From Planctomyces sp. (GTDB lineage Bacteria > Planctomycetota > Planctomycetia > Planctomycetales > Planctomycetaceae), in NCBI GenBank assembly GCA_016795105.1, contig JAEUIH010000006.1:174902-238901 (forward strand): 64,000 nt of DNA, given 5' to 3'. The notes beneath the pieces are model-generated. The model made no database searches, was not told the DNA's origin, and worked only from the letters and a program-made list of their open reading frames with translations. How positions within the stretch are numbered: position 1 is the stretch's first letter; every line of letters begins with the position of its first letter. A program made the position numbers and the translations under genes. Of the stretch, positions 39,601 to 48,361 are shown piece by piece.

Positions 39601-42600
39601 TTGAGAATGCGAACCGAATCCAGACCGCCGCCGAAGAAGCGTTCATCATCAAGGTCCTGTCGACTTCCCAGAAACAGGCTTCCCGCCGGATTGAATGAAT
39701 TGCCCCCGCGCCCAGCGCTGAAGGCTCTTTGAACACCGTCGATATAAACGGTCGAACCGGTTCCCGCTTTTACGACCAGCGTGTACGTGTGCCAGAGCCC
39801 GTCGCCGATCAGTGAAGCTGCATTGAAGTTCAGTGCATTGATGTTGTAGGAGTCATTGGAGTCTGCAAATGTCGTTTTCAGGATGTTGGCGTAACCAGGC
39901 TGCGAGTTCTCCCCGATAAAGATGTTCAGACTATTGATGACGTTCGCATCGCCGTGGCTATAGAGATACTGATAATCGTTGCCTGAGTTTTCATCGAGCC
40001 GGAAATCGAACGATACCGTGAATTCATTGCTATAGTCAAAATCAGGGATCTGCACACGGTCGTTTGATTCATCGAACCAGGCCGCAACACTGTTGTTTCG
40101 AAGAACGGTACTCGTGCCCGTGAAGACTCCATGTGCGTCACCGACAGAATCAACACCGTTTGCATTCAGTGACCAGAAGTGTTGTGTGCCGTCAAGTCCG
40201 TCGGAAAGTATGTACTGGAACGAGTCCGAGCCGGAGAATCCTCCGTTCGGCGTGTATTGGACTCTGCCATCTGCCGTGATTAAGGCGGTCCCGTTGGCGG
40301 GTCTGGTGACATCAAGGACGACGAGGTCTGCAGATGGTGGATGAGTATCATTTGTTCGTACGTCGGAGATGACGGCCGTTCCGGAATTCGTAACCAGGTG
40401 ATCCGGGTTTGCTGTCAGCAGCGTGACGGGAGCATTCCCAAACTGACGCGCGTAGACTCCTGAGGTGTCGGATGGACCTTCCCCGGACCAGACAACGATA
40501 AGATTGTCCGGATCGAGGATGACGCCGGATGCCATCACCTGATCACCTGTTGTGGAACCAGTTACTTCAAACACAGCGCCATCGGCGGAACCGTCTGCCT
40601 GAAAACGCCGAGCAAAGATGCCCTGACTCCCGCTGCCGTCCTCGTGTTGCCACATCAGCAGAAAGCGACCATCAGCCGTCATATCAAGTGATGGGCTTGA
40701 ACTATCACCAGTTGCTGCCCAAACCCAGTTGAATCGCTCAGTGCCGTTTGAATTGAATCCTCGCATCCAGACCCCGGTCAGCGTGAGGTTTTCGCGGTAG
40801 GCGATCACGAAATTGCCTGACTGATCCATGGCAACCGCTGGCTGTCGGCTTACAGACGCAAAGCTGTCAACCTGAACGGCGTTGCTGGTTGCGACGCCAT
40901 TTGAGTTGAATTGACGAAAGTACACGAAGTTGCTGCTTCGCCAAACGACAACGAAATCTCCATCGTCTGCCATTGCTACAGACGATTCTTCCTGAATGCC
41001 GGCTGTTGATGAATTGACCAGCCGTTCCGTCGCATCCAGAGCAAGTCCGTTCGCGCTGAATCGACGAAAGTAGACTCCATCTGCGTCTTCGACACCAGTG
41101 CCATCCCAAACAATGACGAAGTCACCCGCAGTGTTCATCGCAATTGACGGGTTCTTCTGATTGCCTGAGCTTGCCGTGTTGACAGAAAACTCACCGGACA
41201 GCGGTACTCCAGTCGAACTAAAACGACGCGCATAAATGCTTTGCCCGGGCCCATCCTGATTTGTACTTGTCCATGCTACAACAAAGTTACCGGCTGCGTC
41301 TGAAGCAACCTGTGCCCATTGCTGATTGTTACTTGTATGTTCGGTAATGCGAAATTCACCGCCCAGAGCAGCTCCGTTCACATCAAAACGACGTCCGTAA
41401 ACTCCCCAGCCGGAGCCATCCTGACCGAGACTGGACCAGACGATGACATAGTTGCCGGCGTGGTCGCGGGCAATTGCTCGAGCACTTCCTCGTGTTGCAG
41501 ACGAAGTCAGCTGGTCACCGGAAGTCGTTGTGTTGACACTGAACTGTCCCGTGGACACTATTGCGCGTCGATATTCCCAGGCTCCGATATCTACGGCTCC
41601 GTCACGCGATTTTCCAGTCTGATCCTGACCAGGAGCCTGGACTGATGTCCCTGCATCGATTGCAGCGCTGGAGGACCGGAGAGCATGCGTGGCGGTAAAC
41701 CCCTCATGCTGCGCCAGGGGCAGCAATCCTGCATCGATCCCCGTGAGATCGTCTGAGGCGTCCAGATTCCCGGTCAGATCACTGCTCAGGTTATTGCCGT
41801 GCGAAACGACCGTTCCTGAGATATTCGCTGACGTGTTATTTGTCAGTCGGTTTTCAGAGAAAAGAACGTTTCGCAGATGGACGGCTGGCGCACCAGAAAC
41901 CAGACCGGCACCGCTGACTCCGGCAGAGTTGTTTGCGATGGTCACATTCTGAAACGACGCACTGGCTGAGCTCGATACTCCGCCACCACTCTGAACCGCG
42001 CGATTGCTGCTGACCGTGACATTTGTAAGGTCTAGTGAATTGGCAGAGCCGGACTGAAAGATTGCTCCTCCCTGAATTGCTGAGTTCTCTGAGAATGTAC
42101 TGCCTGTAATCGTTGCTCGACCCATGCTGTACAGTCCGCCTCCGTTGCCAGTGTCGGCGGAATTCCTCTGGATACTGATATTGGTCAGGTTTAGTGTTCC
42201 ATCTGACCAGATTGCTCCACCATGATTGTCAGACTGATTTCCAGAGAAGATCACTCGATCCGCTGTCATTGTTCCGGATGTGTTGACTCGAACTGCTCCA
42301 CCAGCATTGCTATGTCCGGCTGTGAGTGTAATCCGGCGAAGGGTGAGAGATCCGTTTCCCTGCACGTCAAAGAGTCGATCGACACCATTTCCTCGCAGAA
42401 TTGTCTGATTCTCATTCAGCCCCTCGATGATCACTTCCTGAGTCACATCAAGATCACCGGCTGCGTTTGAGTCTTCGTTTCCGACAATGGTGATCTGGTA
42501 AATCCCCGCCTGGAGCAGGATGGTATCTGTATCAGGATTTGCATTGGCAGCGCGAATCGCTTCACGAAGTGAGATCAGCCCGTCAGCACCTGGATCCGCA

Positions 42601-43454
42601 ACAAGCGCCGCGATCGACGTTAGATTCGGCGCGTCAACAGAGTCCTGTGTGGTCGTTACGGTGATGGTCTCCCCGACGGGAAGAAGTCCCTGCCACGAGG
42701 CGCTGGTCGCAAGTGGTTGAAACCCGGCAGAGTCGATATTGCCAGTCCTGAACTCGAGATCCCAGTTTCCGCGTCCATCACGGGAGCCAGTCAGATCAGT
42801 GCTGGCAGCAATATCGGCCCCAGTCAGAGTTTGGAGAGAATTCAGGAGTTCCTGACCATGCGGAGTTTTTGCAACTTCACAACCATAGATCAAAATGTCG
42901 GCACCGCTGGCAAGTGATCGTTGCCATGCACGAAACTCGTCTGTGTAATCGGGCAGAGATTGCTTGTTGAGGCGAGTTGTTCCCAGCTGAATCTCACCCT
43001 GACCACCGTGAGAAATCAAGTGAATTGATGTCACCTGTTCGAGCGACTGGAGATGATCTGTGATTTGCTGAACACCGTCTGACTGTGTGTCCAGGGTAAG
43101 AATTGAAACTGGTACGGAACTGCCTGCTCGAATGTCGCCGATCAAAGAGTCGAGTTGGTCGATACTTCCGTCGACGACTACGAGAATGGCAGGCTCAGAC
43201 ACGACCGCAGTGTTGGGTTCCGCCTCGCGAATGAGGGCCGCGATTGCATCGGACTGAATGCTCTGCTCGGGAATGACCTCAGCGATCATCGCCGGAGGCG
43301 TCGCACTCATCAGCAGGCGTTCTTCGAGTGTCATCAGGGAGTCTGAATTTCTGAAACGTACTTCGCATGGCAGTTGTTCTGATTGAATCCGGTGACGGAA
43401 TTCATCTGCCAGCAGTTTGAGTTGCCTTTTGATTGTTCGAAGTCGACTCATCAT
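36684..43454 (-). CDS. Giant modular surface protein (LEPR-XLL-like motif, DUF4347-like domain, beta-helix, LamG, PKD/Ig-like)
   Basis: A 2256-residue protein, probably exported. Near the N-terminus is LEERLLMSA (about 43-51), a variant of the planctomycete LEPR-XLL motif. Next come a DUF4347-like domain (about 88-235; IHLISHGGQGEIQLG and DILIYGCEVA), a right-handed beta-helix start (SLREAIRAANANPDTDTILL, about 290), a run of repeats with AGNFVVAW-type units ending YARRF (about 640-1010), an Ig-like domain, a LamG/concanavalin-like domain (about 1095-1290), PKD-like and cadherin-like domains (DASGSTDPEG; NDSDADGDSLTVTLV; SGSDSFVYRITDG) and a Ser/Thr-rich linker. A hydrophobic C-terminal segment follows (about 2170-2195; GLSLGYVIWIVRGGMLLSG, then acidic residues). 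It is a likely adhesin or cell-surface scaffold. It is divergent from the TolC-like/SecA-like pair and precedes a histidine kinase. Confidence 0.85.
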   Translation of the reverse strand: MMSRLRTIKRQLKLLADEFRHRIQSEQLPCEVRFRNSDSLMTLEERLLMSATPPAMIAEVIPEQSIQSDAIAALIREAEPNTAVVSEPAILVVVDGSIDQLDSLIGDIRAGSSVPVSILTLDTQSDGVQQITDHLQSLEQVTSIHLISHGGQGEIQLGTTRLNKQSLPDYTDEFRAWQRSLASGADILIYGCEVAKTPHGQELLNSLQTLTGADIAASTDLTGSRDGRGNWDLEFRTGNIDSAGFQPLATSASWQGLLPVGETITVTTTQDSVDAPNLTSIAALVADPGADGLISLREAIRAANANPDTDTILLQAGIYQITIVGNEDSNAAGDLDVTQEVIIEGLNENQTILRGNGVDRLFDVQGNGSLTLRRITLTAGHSNAGGAVRVNTSGTMTADRVIFSGNQSDNHGGAIWSDGTLNLTNISIQRNSADTGNGGGLYSMGRATITGSTFSENSAIQGGAIFQSGSANSLDLTNVTVSSNRAVQSGGGVSSSASASFQNVTIANNSAGVSGAGLVSGAPAVHLRNVLFSENRLTNNTSANISGTVVSHGNNLSSDLTGNLDASDDLTGIDAGLLPLAQHEGFTATHALRSSSAAIDAGTSVQAPGQDQTGKSRDGAVDIGAWEYRRAIVSTGQFSVNTTTSGDQLTSSATRGSARAIARDHAGNYVIVWSSLGQDGSGWGVYGRRFDVNGAALGGEFRITEHTSNNQQWAQVASDAAGNFVVAWTSTNQDGPGQSIYARRFSSTGVPLSGEFSVNTASSGNQKNPSIAMNTAGDFVIVWDGTGVEDADGVYFRRFSANGLALDATERLVNSSTAGIQEESSVAMADDGDFVVVWRSSNFVYFRQFNSNGVATSNAVQVDSFASVSRQPAVAMDQSGNFVIAYRENLTLTGVWMRGFNSNGTERFNWVWAATGDSSSPSLDMTADGRFLLMWQHEDGSGSQGIFARRFQADGSADGAVFEVTGSTTGDQVMASGVILDPDNLIVVWSGEGPSDTSGVYARQFGNAPVTLLTANPDHLVTNSGTAVISDVRTNDTHPPSADLVVLDVTRPANGTALITADGRVQYTPNGGFSGSDSFQYILSDGLDGTQHFWSLNANGVDSVGDAHGVFTGTSTVLRNNSVAAWFDESNDRVQIPDFDYSNEFTVSFDFRLDENSGNDYQYLYSHGDANVINSLNIFIGENSQPGYANILKTTFADSNDSYNINALNFNAASLIGDGLWHTYTLVVKAGTGSTVYIDGVQRAFSAGRGGNSFNPAGSLFLGSRQDLDDERFFGGGLDSVRILNRALTSTEVAQLDAGNSPVTSSQQALGTVYVTVQNAFPVADAGGTYSIHEGASLTLDASGSTDPEGAPLSWAWDLDGDGDYDDAVGATPTLSWTDLQSMSPALNDNGTYTLSVAVTDSGGMTSYDTASLTIQNTAPQITLSGASSVLSGSTFTLSLAATDPGFDSISSIRVIWGDGQVSDIAGNATSATHTYTGHPGQTYTVSVNASDEDGAWSNIGSPFSVLIGNRPPTAVQLSNHRVAPHIDGAVVGTISFTDQDTGDSHTITASDNRFEVVGLSLRLKTGVSLNPVFEPVIPITITVTDSAGTQGSSDFTVAVNSSPVASADGFTVDGTRMNSFNNQILLNDSDADGDSLTVTLVTGPVNAQNFSITGSGSFSYRARSGFSGSDSFVYRITDGLGASSTATVHLTVNQPATLSINQIISSISENTVLTAPLRVATISVIDDGIGTNALSLSGTDAARFSILNENELFLNVGTVPDFSVTPQFDVNVVVDDLGIQGIPDSSSRVIVVIQNVNRSPVATPAGVVTVNEDSGTSQFNAAGFFSDPDAGDHLTYRIQQTGGSPLLLRSLSINSATGRISMTPAANQWGSAILQITATDSGGLSASSQLTLNVLSVNDSPVAASHRWTVMYGTAITVQPSGLLTGAVDIDGDALTAIISAPPATGTLTLNGNGGFTYLPSSETSGTVRFTYMVTDGISTSNTSNVDIVLLPGAVNPSIADSTSSTSGVKSSQSSSDSEQTTSNAGNSTSNNAGTMPGSTAGVPDRATASGDSNKKSTQGPSLTLPASQSQSVLEDLKLIARTDIPGVSFERIGNIRTGTSMERSSGSNAHRVISSADSTISPSNRDELTLLTVEQRREYLHRQFHQESLAWQQLDSLEEDLAGQQRIETTVQNSVGVVTTGLSLGYVIWIVRGGMLLSGVLAQMPAWTMLDPLNVIDDQQREEDTESLQNIVDGQEPHETRPQPEPQSGNQTTT

Positions 43455-43851
43455 GACCCAGCAATGCCGATCTGCAGCGAGATGTCCAAAACCCTCGTTG
43501 CGCGTTGCGGAAATGTCAGGACGCAGGAGGGGCTGTAGGGATGACCAACAGCCATGGAAAACCTAGCCCGCAGAATCCGGGAGCGTGGAATTCCCTGCGT
43601 TGATTCTTTCACTCAACATTCCCTGAAAACCGCCGAAATCGGCAAATCCGAACGCTCAGGCAGCGTCGGCGAAAACTGCCGGTTGAGAAATCTGTGATGA
43701 GATCTCTGGTAAGCGAGGTAAAGAACGACGGTCGTTCCGATTCTGATTGCTGGATCGACCATGTCCCGATTGTTTTGGTTTTACTGTCTTTGAGGGTTCT
43801 GACGAATTTGACTCTGAGTCAGATCATCAGGGTTATGTCGGCAGGCGAGAC
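43455..43851. other. Divergent intergenic region of the giant protein and TolC-like genes
   Basis: About 400 bases that must carry promoters for both the giant protein and the TolC-like/SecA-like pair. The TolC frame is open to 43747, and short frames elsewhere show no domain. No clear sigma-70 or sigma-54 boxes stand out. A shared divergent promoter region would let the exporter and its likely cargo be co-regulated. Confidence 0.4.
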
Positions 43852-46389
43852 ATGCATCAACAACATGACCAGCAATCAACGGCACCAACTCTGCTGACGG
43901 CGGCTTGTCAGTGGATTCGCCGAGGCTCACGTCAGCACAGGGGGCGGGTCGGTCGGTGGTTTGGCAGCGTTGCATTCATTGCTGCCGGGGCGTGGTATGT
44001 GGCAGGAGGACTTCCGGTTCGTCTGGAGGCTCAGCAGGCAAAGTCTGTTTCTGCCGGTCGCGCGACACTGCGCAAGCCCGAATTTGGTCAGCCCCCGAGA
44101 GGCTCTACCGTTTATCCCATTCGGCTCAGTTCATCACAGCTTGCCGATGAGGATCAGTCCGAATCTGATGTAACGGTAGCAATGCCTGAGATTCGCCCTG
44201 TTTCTCGAGCGCCTCTGATTTCTGATGAACAAAAACCCAACGCGGACGGACCGTCAACCCCACCACCGCCAATTCCGCGTCCTTACTCAATCCCATCGCC
44301 CCTCAATCAACCTCCAGGTTCTGCAGGGAGTTCTCCGTCCGATGGAGGTCTCCCGGCGGCTTCGAATGATTATCAAGTGAGTCCTGCTCCACTTACGGTG
44401 CCGGCGTTTCGGAATGAGTCAGCAACAATGCCGGGGGGCCACTCCGGCTATGGTCCAGCACTCCAGGGAACCGGGCCAGCGCTGCAGGGAACTGGCCGTG
44501 CACCGCAGGGATATGGGCCAGCGCAGCAGGAATATGGGCCAGCGCCCGGGACATCCGGATTTCGGGCGACGGTTGAAGCGGATGCTCCAGCGTGGCTCGG
44601 TGAGTATATGAGCAGATCGGAGCACGCTCAGGAGACAGGGACGACGGCACTCATACCAGGAGCCACCGGTCAACTTCCGCCGGAACTCAGCGTGTGGTGG
44701 GATGATCTGGTTTTACAGCACCTTGGAATTGCGCCGAATTCAGCATCGGTCGATGTAGGGACGCTGGTTCAGAATGCGATGCTGTATTCTCCGCAAGTCC
44801 TTGCACTGCAGGCAGAGCCGGAAGTACAGCAGCGAATCGTTCTGCAGGAGGAGGCGGCCTTTGACTGGCGGTCGTTTCTTGAGACCACTTACGATGACCT
44901 GAATGATCCGGTTGGAAATACATTGACGACCGGCAACAACGATGATCGATTCAGTGATCGCAATTTGCGGGCGGCGGGTGGATTTCGCAGGAAGACCGAG
45001 ACTGGCGGCGAATTCGAGATCTCTCAGAGGGTTGGGCATCAGTCCAACAATTCACTTTTTCTGCTGCCGAATCCACAGTCAACATCGCGACTGGAGCTGA
45101 GTTTTCGACAGCCTCTCCTGAGTCAGCGAGGCGTCTCGTATAATCAAAATCAGATTGTTCTCGCAAGAATTGCAACCAGCAGTTCCAGTGATGAGGTTCT
45201 CGAGGAACTTCAGTCGCATCTGTTCCGGGTCACCGAAGCATACTGGCAACTCTATCGAGCGAGGGCTGAGTATTTCCAGAGGCAGAAGCTGTTGACGTCT
45301 GCTCAGCAGGTCCTTAATACTCTCGAGGCCAGAAATCAGGTTGACACGATTCCTCGGCAGATACTTCGGGCGAGAGCGGCCGTCGCCCGTGCTGAAGCTC
45401 GGATGCAGAGGGCGGTAACATCGATTCGCAATTCAGAGTCTCAGCTCCGGCTGCTGGTGAATGATCCTGCGATGCTGAATTCCGGTCCAGTGGAGCTAAC
45501 CCCGGCGGAATCCCCATCCACCTTTCTGGTGCCCGTTCATTTGAGAGAATCTCTCCAGACGGCCTTGATCAATCGTCCGGACGTATCGCGAGCCATCCGG
45601 CAGATGCGGGCTTCGAGCGTTCGGCTTGGTGTGAGCAAAAGTGAGTTGCTTCCAAAGCTGGACTTCATTGTGAGCTCCTACGTCGCGGGTCTCGAAGATC
45701 ATTCAAAGGTTCCGGAGTCTATCGGGAATCAGTTTACGGATGGCAGACCTGGGTATACGGTTGGTCTTGAGTTTGAAGTTCCTCTGGGAAATCGGGCGGC
45801 TCGCGCTAAACAGGAACAGAGACAATGGGAGCTCAAGCGTTCAATGAATGTATTTCGAGCGACTGTGGAGTCGGCATTGACGGAAGTGGAAGTTGCGAAC
45901 CGTGAAGTTGAGACGGCGTATCGTGAAATGGTGGGGCGATATCATGCAATGGTGGCTGCACAGAACGAAACCAGCTATCTCAAGGATCGGTTTGAAGTGC
46001 TGCCAATGGCCGAAGAATCAGCCATGTTGCTGCTGGAAGATTTGCTCGACGGATATGAGAGGCTTGCAGACGAAGAGTCTACCTTTGTGGAATCTCAGAT
46101 CGCCTATGCTCTTTCCATCATCGAACTTCGTCGCAGTACCGGGGTGTTGCTGAGAACTCGACACGAAGCTCCGGAAATACGAGCGGATGAGTCTGGCTGG
46201 ATGACTGATCGAATGGAAGACGCGATCTCAAAGAGCCCGGCGAAGCGGGAATTGACTTCTCCCGAGCCGCGTGGACCAGCCAAAGCTGAGCGAGTGATTC
46301 CAGTCTCGCAACTGAAGCCGGCGGCGTCAGTGCAGTCTGGGGAGTCTGTGTCGTCCGGCCGATATGGTCATTCCGGAGCAGGACGCTGA
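43852..46389 (+). CDS. TolC-family outer-membrane protein with long N-terminal linker
   Basis: An 845-residue TolC/OEP-type protein. Its C-terminal half has the family pattern of long helices and strands (SQRGVSYNQNQIVLARIATS, VTEAYWQLYRARAEYFQRQK, NRPDVSRAIRQMRASSVRLG, LEFEVPLGNRAARAKQEQRQ, a repeat of OEP helices), which would form the outer-membrane channel and periplasmic tunnel. The first 300 residues are unusual: a membrane segment (about residues 33-52) followed by a Pro/Ser/Gly-rich region with a heptapeptide repeat. The ATG at 43852 (MHQQHDQQS) is chosen over one at 43747 because the frame before it looks unrelated. The stop is one base before the SecA-like start, so the two are one operon. 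Confidence 0.86.
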   Translation: MHQQHDQQSTAPTLLTAACQWIRRGSRQHRGRVGRWFGSVAFIAAGAWYVAGGLPVRLEAQQAKSVSAGRATLRKPEFGQPPRGSTVYPIRLSSSQLADEDQSESDVTVAMPEIRPVSRAPLISDEQKPNADGPSTPPPPIPRPYSIPSPLNQPPGSAGSSPSDGGLPAASNDYQVSPAPLTVPAFRNESATMPGGHSGYGPALQGTGPALQGTGRAPQGYGPAQQEYGPAPGTSGFRATVEADAPAWLGEYMSRSEHAQETGTTALIPGATGQLPPELSVWWDDLVLQHLGIAPNSASVDVGTLVQNAMLYSPQVLALQAEPEVQQRIVLQEEAAFDWRSFLETTYDDLNDPVGNTLTTGNNDDRFSDRNLRAAGGFRRKTETGGEFEISQRVGHQSNNSLFLLPNPQSTSRLELSFRQPLLSQRGVSYNQNQIVLARIATSSSSDEVLEELQSHLFRVTEAYWQLYRARAEYFQRQKLLTSAQQVLNTLEARNQVDTIPRQILRARAAVARAEARMQRAVTSIRNSESQLRLLVNDPAMLNSGPVELTPAESPSTFLVPVHLRESLQTALINRPDVSRAIRQMRASSVRLGVSKSELLPKLDFIVSSYVAGLEDHSKVPESIGNQFTDGRPGYTVGLEFEVPLGNRAARAKQEQRQWELKRSMNVFRATVESALTEVEVANREVETAYREMVGRYHAMVAAQNETSYLKDRFEVLPMAEESAMLLLEDLLDGYERLADEESTFVESQIAYALSIIELRRSTGVLLRTRHEAPEIRADESGWMTDRMEDAISKSPAKRELTSPEPRGPAKAERVIPVSQLKPAASVQSGESVSSGRYGHSGAGR
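44446..44550 (+). repeat. Tandem 21-base repeat encoding a Gly-Pro heptapeptide
   Basis: Five in-frame units encode G-[YT]-G-[PR]-A-[LPQ]-Q type heptads (GYGPALQ, GTGPALQ, GTGRAPQ, GYGPAQQ, EYGPAPG) in the linker of the TolC-like protein. Unit sequences are similar but not identical at DNA level, as expected for slipped-strand expansion followed by drift. Confidence 0.85.
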
Positions 46390-46390
46390 C

Positions 46391-48358
46391 ATGCTGTCGA
46401 TCTTCAAAACGCGAACGAATGCCGGGCAGGGCAGTCGCTTTGTGTCTTATGAAGAGTCGACTCGCCTGATTCCTCACATTCGGGCACTATCACTTGCTTT
46501 GACAACGGCTGGTGATTCAGAGCTGGCTGAAGAGGCTATGCAGCTGCGAGCGGCAATTCAGCGTGGACGATCTGTGACGGACCCCGATCTGCTGACAGCC
46601 GGATTTGCCATCGTGATTGAATCGCTTCGCCGCGCACGTCAGGTACAACTTTATGATGTTCAGCTGGCCGCCGGTCTCGCGTTGTGCCACGGATGCATTG
46701 CGGAAATGCAGACGGGTGAAGGCAAGACATATGCTGCCATAGCGGCGGCCGCAGTTCTGGCACTTGCTGGACGTGGTGTCCATGTTGTGACTCCCAATCT
46801 CTATCTTGCTGCTCGCGACGAAGAAGTTGCTCGAAGCGTGGTGAAGACGATTGGAATGACGTCTGCACTGTTGCCGGAGCACAGTTCTGCACCGTTACCG
46901 GCGCACTGCAGCGCCTCATTAAAGAGACTGGCCTATGATGCTGACGTGACGTATGGGACAGGGCATGAATTCGGATTTGACTACCTGCGAGATCAGCTGA
47001 CTCTGAGACAACTGGAAACAGTTCGGTCCGGTGCGCAATTACTGGATCGTCTGCGGCAGTCATCAACTCCACCGCGAGCTACGATGCAGAGGTCGCTGGC
47101 GGTGGCGATTGTGGACGAAGCAGACAGTGTGCTGATCGATGATGCCGGGTCGCCACTGATACTGAGTTCATCGGGAATTCGAGAGGCTTCGGATGTACCC
47201 GTTCATCAGCTTGCTCGGCAGGTTGCCGAATCACTCATTGCTGAACAGCATTTCAGCATCGACACCTCCATTGGAATGATTGAATTGACGGAAGATGGAT
47301 TGCTGCAGATTCATCGTCCGGAGATTCCGATTCCCGTTGCCTTGCTGCTTCGTCCCTGGGCCGACTATGTACAGCAGGCACTTCGAGCTCTTCTCTTGTT
47401 TCGGAAGGATGTGCACTACATAGTGAATCAGGGGGAAGTCCGGATCGTGGACGAATCGACAGGCAGAATCTTCGAAGATCGTTCCTGGCAGGATGGACTG
47501 CATCAGGCGATCGAAACGCGGGAAGGTGTCTTAGTGACCGCGGAGCGAGAAGCCGTCGCACGGATGACTCGACAAAGATTCTACCGACTGTACTCCCTGC
47601 TTTGCGGAATGACAGGAACAGTTTCGGGTTGCGATCGTGAACTGAAAGAAGTTTATGGCCTGCCAATTGTCGGGATACCCCTCAGGCGACCTTGCGCACG
47701 GATTGTGTTTCCAACCCGTTTTTTTGTATCCGGGATCAGTCGCCGACAGGCGATGGTCAGCGAAATTCTGCGGCACCATCAATCCGGCCGACCTGTGCTG
47801 GCAGGTACGCAGTCCATTGTCGAAAGTGAGCGGCTTGGGGACGAGCTTCGGAAACAGAATGTTGCCTTCCAAATCCTGAATGGTATTCAGAATGCGACGG
47901 AGGCAGAGATTATTGAACGAGCCGGCTGGCCAGGCATGGTGACGATTGCCACAAACCTGGCCGGGAGAGGAACTGACATTTGCCTGACGAACGAATCTCT
48001 TGCGGCGGGTGGCCTGCATGTCATCGTTGGTGAGTGTCAGTATTCCGGTCGCATGGATCGCCAGTTGATAGGCCGCAGTGCTCGTCAGGGAGACCCTGGT
48101 TCAGCACAGATGTTTGTTGCCGCGGATGACGGACTCATTCGGCACTATGGCCCATGGCTGGCTGCGGCCATTGAGAGAGAAGCAGATGAAGCCGGCGAAG
48201 CACACGTGGACTTTACTGCTCAACTGTTGCGGATTCAGCGAACGGCCGAACATCGACTGTCAGCAGCAAGAATCCAGCTTCTGAAACGAGACACCGCCCG
48301 AGATCGCGTCGTATTGACATCACTCGGGCGGCAGGAGAGTTCAGAGTCAGTTCGGTGA
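46391..48358 (+). CDS. Short SecA-like ATPase
   Basis: A 655-residue SecA homolog (SecA is usually 800-950). Nucleotide-binding motifs are complete: MQTGEGKTYAA (Walker A, about residue 107), VVTPNLYLAARDEE, YGTGHEFGFDYLRDQL, VDEADSVLIDDAGSPLILS (Walker B, about 241), LLCGMTGTV (about 407), TNLAGRGTDICL (about 520) and QLIGRSARQGDPGS (about 558). A preprotein cross-linking-like segment lies between 265 and 370. After GLIRHYG only about 70 residues remain, so most of the helical scaffold and wing and the zinc-binding tail are missing. The start at 46391 has a GGAGCAGGA site and lies one base after the TolC-like stop. It is probably an accessory, non-housekeeping SecA linked to that gene. Confidence 0.88.
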   Translation: MLSIFKTRTNAGQGSRFVSYEESTRLIPHIRALSLALTTAGDSELAEEAMQLRAAIQRGRSVTDPDLLTAGFAIVIESLRRARQVQLYDVQLAAGLALCHGCIAEMQTGEGKTYAAIAAAAVLALAGRGVHVVTPNLYLAARDEEVARSVVKTIGMTSALLPEHSSAPLPAHCSASLKRLAYDADVTYGTGHEFGFDYLRDQLTLRQLETVRSGAQLLDRLRQSSTPPRATMQRSLAVAIVDEADSVLIDDAGSPLILSSSGIREASDVPVHQLARQVAESLIAEQHFSIDTSIGMIELTEDGLLQIHRPEIPIPVALLLRPWADYVQQALRALLLFRKDVHYIVNQGEVRIVDESTGRIFEDRSWQDGLHQAIETREGVLVTAEREAVARMTRQRFYRLYSLLCGMTGTVSGCDRELKEVYGLPIVGIPLRRPCARIVFPTRFFVSGISRRQAMVSEILRHHQSGRPVLAGTQSIVESERLGDELRKQNVAFQILNGIQNATEAEIIERAGWPGMVTIATNLAGRGTDICLTNESLAAGGLHVIVGECQYSGRMDRQLIGRSARQGDPGSAQMFVAADDGLIRHYGPWLAAAIEREADEAGEAHVDFTAQLLRIQRTAEHRLSAARIQLLKRDTARDRVVLTSLGRQESSESVR

Positions 48359-48361
48359 CCG

